From positions 18,780,077 through 18,844,076 of the forward strand of contig JACAXG010000002.1 of the NCBI GenBank assembly GCA_018881555.1: a DNA stretch of 64,000 bases, in the 5' to 3' direction. The notes beneath the pieces are model-generated. The model made no database searches. It was not told where the DNA came from and saw only the letters and a list, made by a program, of their open reading frames with translations. Of the stretch, positions 39,501 through 50,866 are shown in pieces. The DNA is from Amblyornis subalaris. Its lineage: Eukaryota > Chordata > Aves > Passeriformes > Ptilonorhynchidae. A program made the position numbers and the translations under genes. Each line of letters opens with the position of its first letter. The first letter of the stretch is position 1.

Positions 39501-42500
39501 TCAAACGGCAGTGAAACCGGGAAAGACACAGGGGCTCTGGATTTGCACTCAAGCAACCAAGGTACACATAAAAATTCCACTCGACTTTACTGTGAAAGTA
39601 ACCTCCGATTAAGGGGGAATACATCACTGGGAGCAACAGCAATTCCAACACTGCAGTCAATATTTTTTTATTCTAGTTACCCACTTTTCCTTTCTGCTTT
39701 ACATGTGTTAAGGACATATACCAGGTAATTTAATTAAAAAAGACCACGACCATGCAGTTTGTGAGCTATTTAGCTTTGTTTTGGAATTATTTGTACTAGT
39801 GTTAAACACAGCAGAGTGGTTACACTTGAACAGTAGTAACACTTCAGGCTCTATACTTGGAAGTTTCTATTCCAGGAATGGCATTTCTATAAACATCTAC
39901 CATTTAGAAAATTAGCACGTACTCTTCATGATATATTACTAGCATTACTTCTCACTGGGAAAACTCAATTCCATTTTCTCTGGTAACACTGTTTTCTTTC
40001 CGTCAGCCTCTGTTTTGTGGACAAATCCAAATTAGGTGTTTCATTCCCTTCCCTGCTGCACCGTTTCCATCAGCTTATGTAAACAAATAATTTCACATAA
40101 CAATCTGTAAAGTGCCTAATCCAATTCAAGTGTTTTTATTGAGATTCCATCCAATTATAGACATAGGCAGTATTTCATGTACAAACTGTTATATTTCATT
40201 CTTCCTCTCCCATTTAGGAAATCGGATGTGTTCTGCTGGTTACATTGCTGACACAATGGACTAACTTTGTGCAAACTAGTTTATATTTATTTTATCTGAC
40301 TTTTTTTTTCTATCTATAATCTTGAAATAAAACTAACTGGTTGTCACATTAATTATGTTCTTACTCCTTTGTTATTCTATTTACATATTTGTCCTGCAAA
40401 ACTCTGAATCCGTTGTAGCTGATGGTACAAACACATGAATTGAATATCTACTTCACAGCAGTGAAAACCACCCATTCTGAAGCAATGAGCAATCTATTCT
40501 TTAAAGATTAATTTGCAAAGTAATTAAGCCTTACAGTTGTCATAGTTATATTATGCCTTTTAAGAAGTCTCTTTTTTTGGTTTCCTATTTATAGTAACAC
40601 CTAAGAAGACTTGGATACAGACAGCTCATTTTCAGTCTGAATCCTACATAAATTCTCTTCACGCCATGCCACACATTGTTAAGCATACTACCTAAGGCTT
40701 CAAATTTCTGTATTGGAAATTTAGTTCCTTCCTGCTTGGAAAATGATTATAAAATTTCTCATTCTTACAGGTTTTTCTTACAGTTCTCATGGGAAAAGGT
40801 AAAACAAGTGAGAAATCTGTGTAATTAATTTAAGAACATTGGACATTGCTTTCCTAGGAAATGTTTGGAACCATTCCTGCACATACAAGTATCTTCTGAG
40901 TTTTCAATTAGAAACAATAAGGAATATTAGCTCCATAGATCAAAGTATGTTTAAATAATTTCTGTAAATACTTGATAGAAATGTCGTGGAATTTTGTGTT
41001 GCTCCATTCTTCAATCTTCCTTAATATAAGCAGTGATTTTATCCATAGCATTACTTTTGCAGCCTAGAATAAGATTAAGATGATTTGGTCAATTTCTATG
41101 GGCTACATAAAGCAGTTTTAACTACATAATGTGTCATTTTACTCTCCCTGGCTCCATTTGCAAATCTTAAAATGTTCTTTGTTAATTCTGACATTCACCA
41201 TAGTGACTCTGCATCAAAAGCAAAACAGAAAACCTAGTAGATATCTTTGTCTTATTAGCTTTTTATGAATATTTCACTAAAAAGAAATCACTTAACAAGA
41301 TGTTACATTTAGGGAATTGAGTGTCAGATAATACTGTCTTCTAAAATTTGGGACAAAGTCAACATGTAAATCAAGGCATCACTTCAGAAATGGCAACTCA
41401 GTTTCAGCCACAGATTCATTTCTGCTGAAGAGAACACTGCCAGTTGCAATCCTATCTGTATGGAATCCTACACTTGCAATTCTATAGCTCTACAACTTGA
41501 AGAAAGGGATTCAATACAATGCACAGTCTGGTAAAATCAAAGTATTGTCTTCTATTGAACTTGGTTTTGCTTGGGGATGAATTGTTTAAGTCCCTATTTA
41601 GTAGCTATGTTCTACACTCAAAAATAAAATAGCCTCCACACCAACAGTTTTCTGTCTCTGTAACAGAGTATCTTGTATCTCCTGCAGATGTTGTTAAAGC
41701 CCAGTTAGGACACTGAAGAGGAGTAAAACCTATCTTCTTTCTTCCTCTCTCTTCGGGAGTCTACACTGATGATCCACCAGTCTTTCATCAGCTCTTGGGA
41801 GGGCTCAGGTTGGTATCCCTGACAGCATATCTTCTCCGGGGCAAGGTAAGTTATCTCTAAACCCACATAAAAGGTGGTTACTGAGCACAAGAGGACCTCC
41901 AGCTTCTTTTGCAGGTTCATAGTTCATTGTCCCTGCAAACTGTTCCTCTTCACTGCAAATGCATAACCCACTCTTTACTTCTGTCAGGTTCTTTCCTTGA
42001 GTCTTCCTCTTATGGTATCTCATACAAAGGAATGAGCTGAAATAATGTTATAATCTAACTCCACATTGATATTTACAAGCAATATACAGGTCCCATTCTC
42101 CATAAGAATAAAGAAGCTGAATTCTGATCAGACCTACCAGGATTCTTGTACATAAATCTACTTTGGTACTAACTGCCCCCTCTATTCTCAGTGAGGCAGA
42201 ACCGAGGTTGGCTAAATTGATCCACAAAGGATGACAGTTCCCCAAGGAGCCTAAAATATGGGTGTAAATGAGGTAAGGTCTCAGTTGCTCTGAACCTGGG
42301 ACTAACATGAATTATCTCTCTCAGAAAGGTGGAGCTGTAACAACTTTACTTGTAAAACTTTACTGTAACAATACTTACAGTATTCCCCCGCTCTGCTGAC
42401 ATACACCAGTTCTAAAGATGCAGAAAAAAATCAACAATTTGTTCTGGAATATGATAGATAAATATAAATTATTTAAATTTAATGTGATATCATCAGTATA

Positions 42501-45500
42501 ATTTCACCATGCTTACTGTACACTTTGATGCAATATAATGTATACAGTATGCAATCCATATACATCTATACTGTTCCTCTAGATCTCTTTTCCACTTGGT
42601 GAGGAACCACAGACACATCTAGGATTTACCTTGTCCTAAACCACATATTGAAAATAAGACAGATGGATCGTGCCCTTAATGGTCCAATTCTCCCTCTTGA
42701 CAAAGTGACTTAACAGAGATGTCTGAAGTTTACACTACAGGCCTGTAAGGATAGTGAGATGAGCTCACTAGTGCCTTGATTTGGACAGCTGGTTTCCCCA
42801 CACAGCCTTTACAGATGTATTAGGTAGGAACTTAGATCCTTCCAAATCCCTTTCACAACTTATGGAGGAGAAAAAAAGTCGCAATATAGCTGGAAAAGTT
42901 CAGGCCATCATGCATGTAACACATTTAAATGCCACTGAACTCCATCCAAAGTGGGATGCTGATTGCTGTTTATAGAGCAGCAAATTATTTCCAGTTCAGC
43001 TCTTCTTTTCTACTTCTTGCTGCCTTATTAGCCTTTTCCATCTGTTCTCCAGGGCTTGTCCTGTATTCCTGCCTCAGCACCGCTGCTGCGGCTGCACCTC
43101 TACGCAGCTACCTAATAGTAAAGCCTCCAAACAATAGGAAAAGAAAACCTAACTTCACCTCTTGATGGAAACATTTTCTTGAGGAAAGGGTTCAGTCTGT
43201 GATCCAACGGATGGTGCTTCTAGATTTCTCAAACCATATTTTCACTGCATGTGATTTTCAAAGAACATCTGCTCTGAGTGAGGTGAGCATTATAGTTTGG
43301 CCATCAAGGTGCGTTATTAAGGTATACATTAGCTCTCTAGGCAGTTTCAGTATTTTCCAAAGACAGCTGAGATTTATCTCCAAGTGTATGGACAATTTGA
43401 CAGATCAACCATCATTATTAGCACTTGTAAACCTCTGTCTTCTACAGTTTGTCGTTATACTTTTTCCAGTCTTGCCCTTATAACCAAGATGTAGCTACCT
43501 CAGCTGGTATCTTCTCTGGACTGCTACTTTTTCCATATTTCTGAGAAGCTGAGAATCTCATGTTCTTGCTCAGCTGCTATAGCTTTGTGCCTCGAGCTGC
43601 CTTAAATAAAATGTCAGCAGTGTATGTATCTCAGTACCATCCTTGTTGTGTATAGCAAAACAGGGGCACAGAAATCTTCACAGAATGTGCTAAAGACTCC
43701 TGGGGCCTTTGAAAAAGTCTCAAAATTTAATGGTGTTTTGTACTTGCATGATTTTACTTCCTGCAATAAAGTGGTCAAACTTCTCACGAGTAAGGCCTTT
43801 AATAAAAATTTCATTCCAAATTTGAGGTACTTTAGAACTGACGAAAATTATTACTATTATGAGAAAATTACTGGCAGAGCTCTTTAGGAATGGTATCCCA
43901 GTCCCAGGCATTGCATTACAGGGAACACACTGTCCAGTGCCTTACATATTTCATNTTCATTCATACCATAATATTTCAGGATGAAACAGCTGATCACAGC
44001 TCCTTGACGTGTGTGATAATTGCCTTATGCTGCCATAACACTGTCTCTGCTACAACTTCGTTTAGAAGCCACCCTGGGGGGTTGGCAACATTTCAGAGGT
44101 GAATCTCAGCAGTCTGGTTTACAAATCATAATTGATTTACCAGCTTTAAGTTTCAGTGTTGCTTGCATTGCATTTAGCCTTAGAGAAGTAATGGATACTA
44201 CAAATGTAATTTCATCCCGCTTTTATTTAGCCATTTTTGTATTATTGTAATCTACTTTTTAATCTACTTCTCTTACTATAATATACTTTTTCAATCCAGA
44301 AACAGGCAGGCACCTCCAGGCCGAGGCTGTCAGCACATTCTGAGGCAGTACACTTTTGTCTGTGCAGATCTTGCTTTAGACTGCCCCTGATACGACGTGG
44401 ATCCCAGCAAATGATGTTAGTACCTCTCACAGATCACACTGCTGGTGCATTGCCACCATTATCCTGGAGCACTTGCCAGTATCCAGCTTTGGTTCCGAGT
44501 CTTGAGAGTATTTCCACTTTTGCCTAGTCAGGCATAGATAATAAGACCTTTGTTCAAGCTGCTAGAGTTTGCTCTCTGAAAACAAATGGGCTGTCTCGCT
44601 TCTCCAAGGCTATTATGATGCCACTCAACCAACAGGATTAAGTACTATTTGCAAAATATCCCAGTACACACCCCCACAAAAAAAAAGGAGAAAAAAGAAA
44701 TGCAGCCAAGTGCCCCTGTTTTATCCTATGAACATCTGAGACAAGCACAGGCTGACTCAGACATTACAATATAGCATAGTTATAAGATGAAGAACACATC
44801 AAACATTTCTGTCAAACACCACTCCTGACTAAGAGCCAAAGGAGGACTTAGATTTGAGATTCTTCTGTGTGGCACATTCCAGTAAATACAAACAGCTGTC
44901 CAATGATACATTTTGAAAACTGAATGACAGATATGTTGCAATAAACTTTTCCACTGTGTAAGGTAGCCAGTATATGGGGGAAAAAAAGGATTTTTTTGAA
45001 AACAATCTCTAAATCACAGCACTTTGTTCATCTTCAGCAAACTACTCAAAGCTTAAACAGAAGTTCATATTATATTGTTTAAAAATATTACTTTTGTGTG
45101 GGACGTACTAAATACTAAATGTATTAGTATTTCAGAAAAATCTCATAATGCTTCCATTTTCTTAGTTAAAACTCATCTGTTCAAATGCTGAATACAATGG
45201 ACTACTTCTCCATACTACCTCGGAAAAGGAAAACCAATTTCTTTCCATGTCTAACAAGCACACTTCTCCACTTGAAAAATGTATTTTTGTTGGGAAAGAA
45301 CCTTTCAAGACATCTGTAAAATACCTGAGTTTGAAAAATCATGGCTAGAAAGTGTTCTTATTTTCTTTTTGTGAAAAGAAGTGGTGAGCATGATCTTTGA
45401 GATACTTGGGACTCCTTGTTATTTGATACAAACCAAGAATTTCTGGAAATAACATGTACACAGCACAATTTGCAGATGTAATCTGACCACAAGAGCTGTG

Positions 45501-48500
45501 AGCTATGAAACAAGAGAGAGGACAAGGGCATCAGCATAAAAAAAGAGCCTGGAAAAGTACTGAGATGTGAAAAGAAGATAGACTGTTTGGTGTAGGGCTG
45601 TAGGAGTGAATCAAGAGCCCTGCAAAGCAGAGAGAAGACAAATGGTATCAGCACTGGCCATTCAAATATTGCTACATTGGCACTGACCAGCCCTACCTGC
45701 ATTGTAAAGTCCACTGAAGGAATCTCTACAAAAGTCAAGCAAGTTTTCAGCCTAAGCAGAATCTCTGGTCTATTTAAAAACTCTAGAAAACTTCCACGGA
45801 AATTAAGAGAAAATGTCGAAACTGTTGGTAAGTGTACTAATGTCTACTAAACTCCATGTTTGGCTGCAGCAGGTGAGCGTTCTATCCAAACAGGAAGCCT
45901 GTCCTGCTTCCCTCCTCCTCACAGCAGCCTTTGCTAATCTTTGGTTTGCTTGCTTCTAAAGTCCAAATTGTAGCAGCTCCACTGACCAGGCAAAAAGTCC
46001 ATAGAAGACAACAATGTAAAAATGTCAAAACCTGACTAAACACATAAACATTTCAGTAAAGATAAATAGGAGTAATTTTTAATTTATTAGATAGTCTAGC
46101 TGCTAGTAAAATGCATTATTTATAAAACCAACATCTGAAAATCTAGATAAGTTACTCAACTTTGTAAAAGACAGAGTATTTCAAAAGAAAAGGCTTAAAA
46201 TATTCTGGAAATACTTCATTACAAAATCTGGAAATAGTGTCAGTGGCACTCAATCTTCCCCTCCCTCCCTGAGAATTTTCACCCCCTACTTTTAGCTAAG
46301 GTACAAGCCAAGATTTGAAAACTGTTAATCACAGGGAAAACACTACGTACCACGTAAGCTGCATCTCAGAGCTACCAAGCGTTCCAGCTGNGAAATCAAA
46401 TCCTTACGCTCATCCACACTTACCATAAGGGGCACCTTACCAGATTTCTCTCTAGACAGTTATTTCTGATTAGATCATGTCTCCACTCAGCACACTGCCA
46501 TGGTGTAGATCAGAGCTACAGAATACATAGCCTGTTTCTCACCAGCAACCACACTCATAAGTTTTGTGTCCTACTGATAGATTGAAGTCACTGAAGCTAT
46601 TAAAAGTCCTTTAGTTTACCTACGAATTAGATGTGTGGGCAGTGTGAGCCAGTCAGCCAGCTCCTAGGGCTTGCCTACCCACTATCCACACACTTTGCTA
46701 CCAACCTTATGCCCATTAGTCATGTTTCCCCTTTCCCAGCACGGGGCCTGCCAGTGATAGCCAGTGTCTGACTGTACCTGACTTTACCTGATGGGCCCCT
46801 GAGAGGGTTTTTGCAGTTGGAGTGGGTGGGCAGAAAAGGGCTGAGGCAGGGGGCTGAGAGTGAGAGCCCATAGGGGCAGTCTGGCGGGAATTGCTGTGTG
46901 GGAGAAGGGTGCAGTTCACTGCAGGTAACTTGGGAACTTTAAGGCCTGGCAACCCTTTAGTGAGGAGGCCATCTGAGTCAGACAGTACTATTTGTCTGTC
47001 ATTCAATCTCTGCAATAGTGGGCAGTGATCTCATGCTCCAGAGACAGACCCAAGAACAATGTTTAAAACAACCTTCTTGAATTTATAGACCACAGATGCT
47101 ACCCATGCCCAAATTCAAAGAGAGGCCTAAAGTCTTCATTTAATGGCATAGGCTGCAGAAGACATTACATTTTTATGGATGTTCATGCATGTCTCCAGAC
47201 CCTACTAAGAACTATGCCATCACAGAGACTTGTGAAAGAGAGTCCAAATGGAAGGCAAAATATTGTCAACATCCATGTGAATGTCAATTCTGTAAAATTC
47301 ACAATCTTAATCAATGTGAAAGGTTTATATATTATCTGTATATGAATAACTTTTATATAGCCATGTATTATATAGTGCATATATATAAAATGCATACATA
47401 CTATCTCCATATATATATATATGTATGAACAGCTGCTCATTCTCTACTGCATCTGTCAGAATTTAAGAAAATCAAAACAGTCTCAAAATACTAACAGTCA
47501 TGCTTGGATTGCTCAGGATCTGACAGTGTCAAATCTACAGAATCTATATATAGTGCAGAGGCTATATGGGCCTTATGGGAAGTACTAGAACTGAAGAAAT
47601 GAATGATTGATTATCTGTCAGTGTCATGATGATGCAAACTGAACGGAACTGACTTCATGGTTGCAGTTATGAACAGCTTTTCATATGAAATGTGATCATT
47701 TATCTAGTGCTATCAAGGCATTAAAAAGGGTTTTTACAATATTTTTTAATAGCTCCATCTACCATAAGCTGCTATTATACTTACTGTTATACGGTACTAC
47801 TAATGTGGTCTTTGAAATCTCAAACAGCCATGAGTCTAACAGCACTATGCAAATTTTGGTAGCCTGCAGTTCATCTCAAAGCTCCCAAACCTAAAGAAGC
47901 CCCTATTGAACTGCAAATAATCTGGTCCCTAGATGTGAGGTTATTGCTGTAGAATTGTTCTCCTTTTAATTGCAAGGAGGAGTTCTGAAAACTTTATCAA
48001 AAGTATTGATAAATGTTCTCAAGTAGGAAAACTACTCTGGTAATCAGAAATAATTATTTTTGTGTTATTTCAATATTCAGTGTCAAGTGCCTGCTTTCTA
48101 CAAAGAGCACACAAAATAGAGGAGCAACAGCAGCAGCAAAATAAACTGATTCCTAGGACTTCTCTCCCAGTTCACACAGAACAAAGTATTTTTGTTGCTG
48201 ATCCAGAATTGATTACGAATGAGATTTTGTTCAGATAGGTATGCCTGTAAGCCACAACTTATGCAAGTATCTAAAATAAGCATAGGTCCCGGTTAAGCAA
48301 GAAAAAGTCTTTCCATCCTAACCATCTGAGGAGGCTATTGATACCCACCACTACTGCTTACACATGACATTAAGAGCCCCTCCTGCTGCGGAGTTCAGGT
48401 ATGCACTTCTGCCATTAAAAGGAGCTCCCAGGCTTTGTCCAAAATGCCGCTCCTGCCTGCCCCTGAGAGAAGATCAACATTGTGGGTTAAGCTGGCTCAC

Positions 48501-49717
48501 TGGTCACCGAGCTAGAAAGCACAGCACTGCAATTCAAGAGTCTGAACTCATAGCCAAATTGTGACACATGAGTCTATTCCAGCCATCTGCTCCGAGGAGC
48601 GTGTGCCTGCAAACCCCATGATGATCAGCACGTCACGGAAGTGCAGGAGAGAGCTCACTGGGAGGATGTGCGCCCATTAGTCTTAATATTCATATCCTCT
48701 AAAACTTAATTTCCTTGTCAGACATTTTTTCTCCATTGCCTGCTATAAGCAGAGTCTCATATAGCAGCCCTGCATCCAGAAGCGCACACACACACACCCC
48801 CCCCCATTCCTGTGTATCCATCTAACAAGCCCAGGCCTCTATACATGCACACCCCATAGCCACAAAGCACATCAAAGGAAACTCGCCACAATGCATCACA
48901 TTTGCCATACAGTAAACCCTTGCTGATGAGGACATATACATACACTCCATATCCACGTAACACAAGCAACAAACCCAGCCTCAATAAAAACACGTCATCT
49001 ATTACACTCAACAACCCTGTGCCCCCAAGCAGAAAGAGCCTGAATGCCACTCAGTATTCCTACACATACTGTGTGTGCCCTTCTGTCACCCCTGAAGCGC
49101 ACATGCTGTTCCAGACCCCGGGGCTCTGCGTGTGTGCTCGCATGCTCACACGTGCAAGAACTGTGTGAGCAGTAAGTGTCTAAGACTGCACGGCCAAGGA
49201 TGTACGACTGGCTGCACGGTGCGTGGGGATGCACGTGGTGCCGACAGATCCGTGAGGCCATGTGGGAACGGGTGCCGTGTGGGTGCCTGTGTGAGCAATG
49301 CATATCAGCACACACGTGGAGCGCTGCATGTGTATGGAAGAGTGCATACCGGGGGGTGCGGAGTGCAGCAAAGACACCCGGCAGTGCGTGTCTGCTTATA
49401 GCGTGAGTTCGTACACCGGGATGCGGTGTGTGCAAGCGCCCGCGTCATTTTCCGAGTGCGCGTGTGACAGTCCCCGTGCATGTGCCGGTGCGGCGGTCGC
49501 TGCGTGCCTGTGGGAATGCCCTGCAGCCTGCGCGATGCCGTGAGCACACGCGGTGCGCGGCGCTGTCCCCCGCGGGGTGGCTGTGACACTCTGCCTGCGC
49601 CGGCGCCCGTCAGTCCCGCACGGGGATGTCCGGGGGTGACAGCCGCGCGCGCGGGGCAGCCCCGTACCTGCCGAAATGTCCCAGGGAGTCGAAGAGCCTC
49701 TCGGAGCTGGGAGCCAT
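18367..49717 (-). CDS. SLC22A16: SLC22A16 carnitine / organic cation transporter, eight coding exons
   Basis: Plasma-membrane transporter of the major facilitator superfamily, SLC22 branch; the mammalian protein (CT2/OCT6) carries carnitine and some organic cations. Exons 49668-49717, 32056-32532, 29194-29311, 26749-27298, 24737-24864, 24233-24342, 23632-23731 and 18367-18570 join to 1737 nt and 578 residues (human about 577), all GT-AG and in phase. Seen: HFGRF near the N-terminus; TM1 at about 20-42; a large extracellular loop (about 45-150) with cysteines 51, 99, 123 and 146 and sequons at Asn56, Asn64 and Asn117; MFS motif GDIADRLGRQR (171-181); LPETPFWLLSE (286-296); AMDKLGRR (412-419); TAELYPTIVRS (469-479); LPETLGK (528-534). 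The sequence predicts twelve membrane segments. Protein matches such as AFGLIYLYTAELYPTIVRS make the orthology clear. Codon 299 contains an ambiguous base. The gene looks intact. Confidence 0.96.
18571..23631 (-). other. SLC22A16: SLC22A16 intron 7
   Basis: 5.1-kb AT-rich GT-AG intron. No nested gene or clear transposable element recognised. Confidence 0.85.
23632..23731 (-). CDS. SLC22A16: SLC22A16 coding exon 7
   Basis: 100 nt, residues 478-511. Acceptor TTATGTCTAG, donor GTACGT. Encodes RSLAVGSGSMMCRVGSVVAP and then VWIFMPL (TM11 and start of TM12). Confidence 0.94.
24233..24342 (-). CDS. SLC22A16: SLC22A16 coding exon 6
   Basis: 110 nt, residues 442-478. Acceptor TTTCAATAG, donor GTAAGA. 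Encodes NMAGKFSIGVAFGLIYLYTA and ELYPTIV, the TM10 region and the conserved ELYPT motif. Confidence 0.95.
24737..24864 (-). CDS. SLC22A16: SLC22A16 coding exon 5
   Basis: 128 nt, residues 399-441. Acceptor ACTGACAG, donor GTTAGT. Encodes GAVELPCYIIACVAMDKLGR and then a hydrophobic helix ending MFIPQ (TM8-TM9). Confidence 0.95.
24865..26748 (-). other. SLC22A16: SLC22A16 intron 4
   Basis: 1.9-kb GT-AG intron, nothing recognised inside. The two introns further downstream are short: 24343-24736 (394 bp) and 23732-24232 (501 bp), also without other features. Confidence 0.85.
26749..27298 (-). CDS. SLC22A16: SLC22A16 coding exon 4
   Basis: 550 nt, residues 216-398 plus one base of codon 399. Acceptor CTCTCCCAG, donor GTAAAT. 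Encodes VSSGYLVVAFVYVTEFVG, TM5-6, LPETPFWLLSEER, the long intracellular loop, and TM7 (TVWLIWFTGSLGYY). An N at 27047 makes codon 299 TAN; the family has Tyr here. Confidence 0.95.
27299..29193 (-). other. SLC22A16: SLC22A16 intron 3
   Basis: 1.9-kb GT-AG intron. It holds a short AT-rich duplication at 27924-27955 where a 15-base unit ending in alternating AT occurs twice. No gene recognised. Confidence 0.85.
29194..29311 (-). CDS. SLC22A16: SLC22A16 coding exon 3
   Basis: 118 nt, residues 176-215. Acceptor TTTGCAG, donor GTAAGA after ATG. Encodes LGRQRVIWFTSAGQFVFGIA and the following helix ending FLLAM, that is the end of the TM2-3 loop, TM3 and the start of TM4. Confidence 0.95.
29312..32055 (-). 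other. SLC22A16: SLC22A16 intron 2
   Basis: 2.7-kb GT-AG intron containing an AAAC tetranucleotide microsatellite at 31721-31752 and a cluster of isolated N bases between 29.8 and 31.3 kb. No gene recognised. Confidence 0.85.
31721..31752. repeat. AAAC tetranucleotide microsatellite
   Basis: About eight AAAC units with one interruption, inside SLC22A16 intron 2. Confidence 0.85.
32056..32532 (-). CDS. SLC22A16: SLC22A16 coding exon 2
   Basis: 477 nt, residues 17-176. Acceptor CCCTTTACAG, donor GTAAAG. Encodes TM1 (SCGIHYLASVFMAVTP), the glycosylated extracellular loop with four cysteines, NGEIWELDQCSRSKRE, VTQWDLVCDREWL, and TM2 through the first half of the GDIADR motif. Confidence 0.96.
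36534..36768 (-). other. GC-rich exon-like islet in SLC22A16 intron 1, unknown
   Basis: Local GC- and CpG-rich patch in an AT-rich intron. On the minus strand it is bounded by a TTTACAG acceptor-like site with a poor pyrimidine tract and a G|GTACAA donor-like site, 235 bp apart. One frame is open for about 95 codons (to 36482) and starts GSKDSIDFNLRLRVSDDLYT. I do not recognise the protein. It could be a retrocopy fragment, an exon of a noncoding transcript, or chance coding potential from high GC. Confidence 0.3.
37908..37921. repeat. poly-A tract
   Basis: Fourteen A bases followed by CAAAACAAAACC. No retroposed body was recognised to its left, so it is listed as simple sequence only. Confidence 0.7.
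47409..47422. repeat. AT dinucleotide microsatellite
   Basis: Short perfect AT run in SLC22A16 intron 1, within a wider AT-rich stretch (47.33-47.43 kb). Confidence 0.8.
48784..48805. repeat. CA repeat joined to a C tract
   Basis: Seven CA-type units run directly into nine C bases. Simple sequence about 0.9 kb downstream of SLC22A16 exon 1 in the direction of transcription. Confidence 0.85.
49668..49717 (-). CDS. SLC22A16: SLC22A16 coding exon 1
   Basis: Encodes MAPSSERLFDSLGHFG plus two bases of codon 17, ending CGGCAG before donor GTACGG. The start is chosen because LGHFGR aligns with the family N-terminus and the context GCCATGG is an ideal Kozak site. The frame stays open upstream, as expected in a CpG island. 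Confidence 0.92.
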
Positions 49718-49780
49718 GGCGGGGCGGCCGCAAGCCGGGAGCCTCGGCGTCGCTGTCCCGGAGGCGCGGGGAAGAGGCAC

Positions 49781-49815
49781 TGTCCTGTCCCGTCCCGTCC
49801 CGTCTGTCCGTGTCC
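49781..49815. repeat. YGTCC pentanucleotide repeat
   Basis: About six to seven imperfect copies of TGTCC/CGTCC in the CpG island, within the likely SLC22A16 5'UTR or proximal promoter, 64-100 bp upstream of the start codon. Confidence 0.75.
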
Positions 49816-50150
49816 CGCCCACCCTCCGCGCCCGCCCGGCCCCGGCGGGACGCGGCGCCCCGCCCGCCGAGAGCAGCATGGGCGGGCGGGAATAACGGCC
49901 GCGCCCAACGGCTGGCGGTCCTCGAGACCGGCGGGAGCGGGACCCGGGAGCGGGAGCGGGACACGGCAGCTCCCTTGGCGGAGGCCCTGGGCGCCCCGGG
50001 GCGGCGGGAGCAGAGCCTGCGGAGCGCCGGGAGCGGGGCCGCCCTGCGCCGGCGGCTCCGGGCCGGTCGCAGCCCCCGCGTTGCCGCTGCGGGGCTTGGG
50101 CTCCCGGGCGAGCAGTTCAACCTCCCGCACTGACCGAGCACCTCAGCCCG

Positions 50151-50640
50151 CGCTTGTTTTCCACATTAAAAGTAAATTAAACGAGGCAGTTAGATGCGTA
50201 AATCCTCCTGTGACAATCCGGTAATCCAACATATTTAGGCTCTAGTGTATTTCACACGGACGTTTTCAATTAAAGGAGGGTAAAACCAATTTTTTTTTCA
50301 CAGGACAATATCTGAATCATTTTTACTAGCCTTATAATCTGCTCTGCTATTTGGATACAATACCTTCCCCCTGCCCCCAAAGTTTTAGCACACAATTTAA
50401 AATAGCATTATCATTTAATAAAAATAAAATATGTAATGTGTCCCATATTTGCTTGACTCATTAGTTCTCAAATTTGTAATGACGCCTCAATTACATTTGG
50501 ACTTATTTTTCTGCCTTGCCCATAGCAGGCCAAGATAATCAATTTGAAATTGTTTGAGGATTAGCAAAGCGGGTTGCAACAGAAGACCATTGTAATTAAC
50601 TTAGCAGAGGGTTTTGTTGGAACAGATACGCTTTAGCAGC
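50151..50640. other. AT-rich block upstream of the SLC22A16 CpG island
   Basis: Sharp drop from GC-rich to AT-rich sequence with many TAATTA-, TTAAT- and ATTTAA-like words and a CACACGGACG core near 50.26 kb. No open frame of note. Might be a regulatory block; nothing else is recognised. Confidence 0.35.
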
Positions 50641-50799
50641 CCAGTCACTCTGGATTTTGAGAATTAGGCAAGACACAGGAAACAAAACCCCCGAACTGTT
50701 GCAGGTGCGGCTCTCATATTTAAGGCTTTTCTTCGCTAGAGAACTTGATTTCCCTTCTCAGATACATAGATATAACTTTCAAGTTTTCCCTTCTCTGAG

Positions 50800-50866
50800 C
50801 GAAGAGGTAGACCAGATGCCCTCCAAAGTCTTCTTCCAACCTAAATTATTTTATGATTCTGTGATG
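50800..50866 (+). mobile_element. short CR1 LINE 3'-end remnant
   Basis: The segment with CCAGATGCCCTCCAAAG, then CTTCCAACCTAA and TATGATTCTGTGAT matches the terminal part and 8-bp tail of avian CR1 elements. Strongly diverged and truncated. Confidence 0.7.

Larger units (their letters stand above)
32533..49667 (-). other. SLC22A16: SLC22A16 intron 1, 17 kb
   Basis: Long AT-rich first intron, over half the length of the gene. It contains a 14-base poly-A at 37908-37921 followed by CAAAA units, a GC-rich exon-like islet at about 36.4-36.78 kb, an AT run at 47409-47422, a CA/C-tract at 48784-48805, and a TG/CG-rich zone at 49.08-49.5 kb. No nested gene is proven. First introns this long often carry regulatory elements, but none can be named. 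Confidence 0.8.
49380..50150. promoter_or_regulatory. SLC22A16: CpG island, SLC22A16 promoter and first exon
   Basis: Dense CpG sequence surrounding coding exon 1 (49668-49717), with a GC-box-like GGGCGGGCGGG at 49880-49890 about 165 bp upstream of the start codon. No TATA box is evident. This fits a CpG-island promoter whose transcription start lies right of 49717. It could also drive a divergent plus-strand transcript, but no coding exon was seen for one. Long open frames in all directions here come from GC richness. Confidence 0.85.

Noticed and set aside
45358..45738. 126-codon minus-strand frame in SLC22A16 intron 1
   Set aside because: No domain, no splice-site context, composition like surrounding intron.
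49305..50224. Open frames of 278, 244, 217 and 182 codons around SLC22A16 exon 1
   Set aside because: GC-island artefacts. The only supported coding here is the 50-nt exon 1, which continues the SLC22A16 frame.
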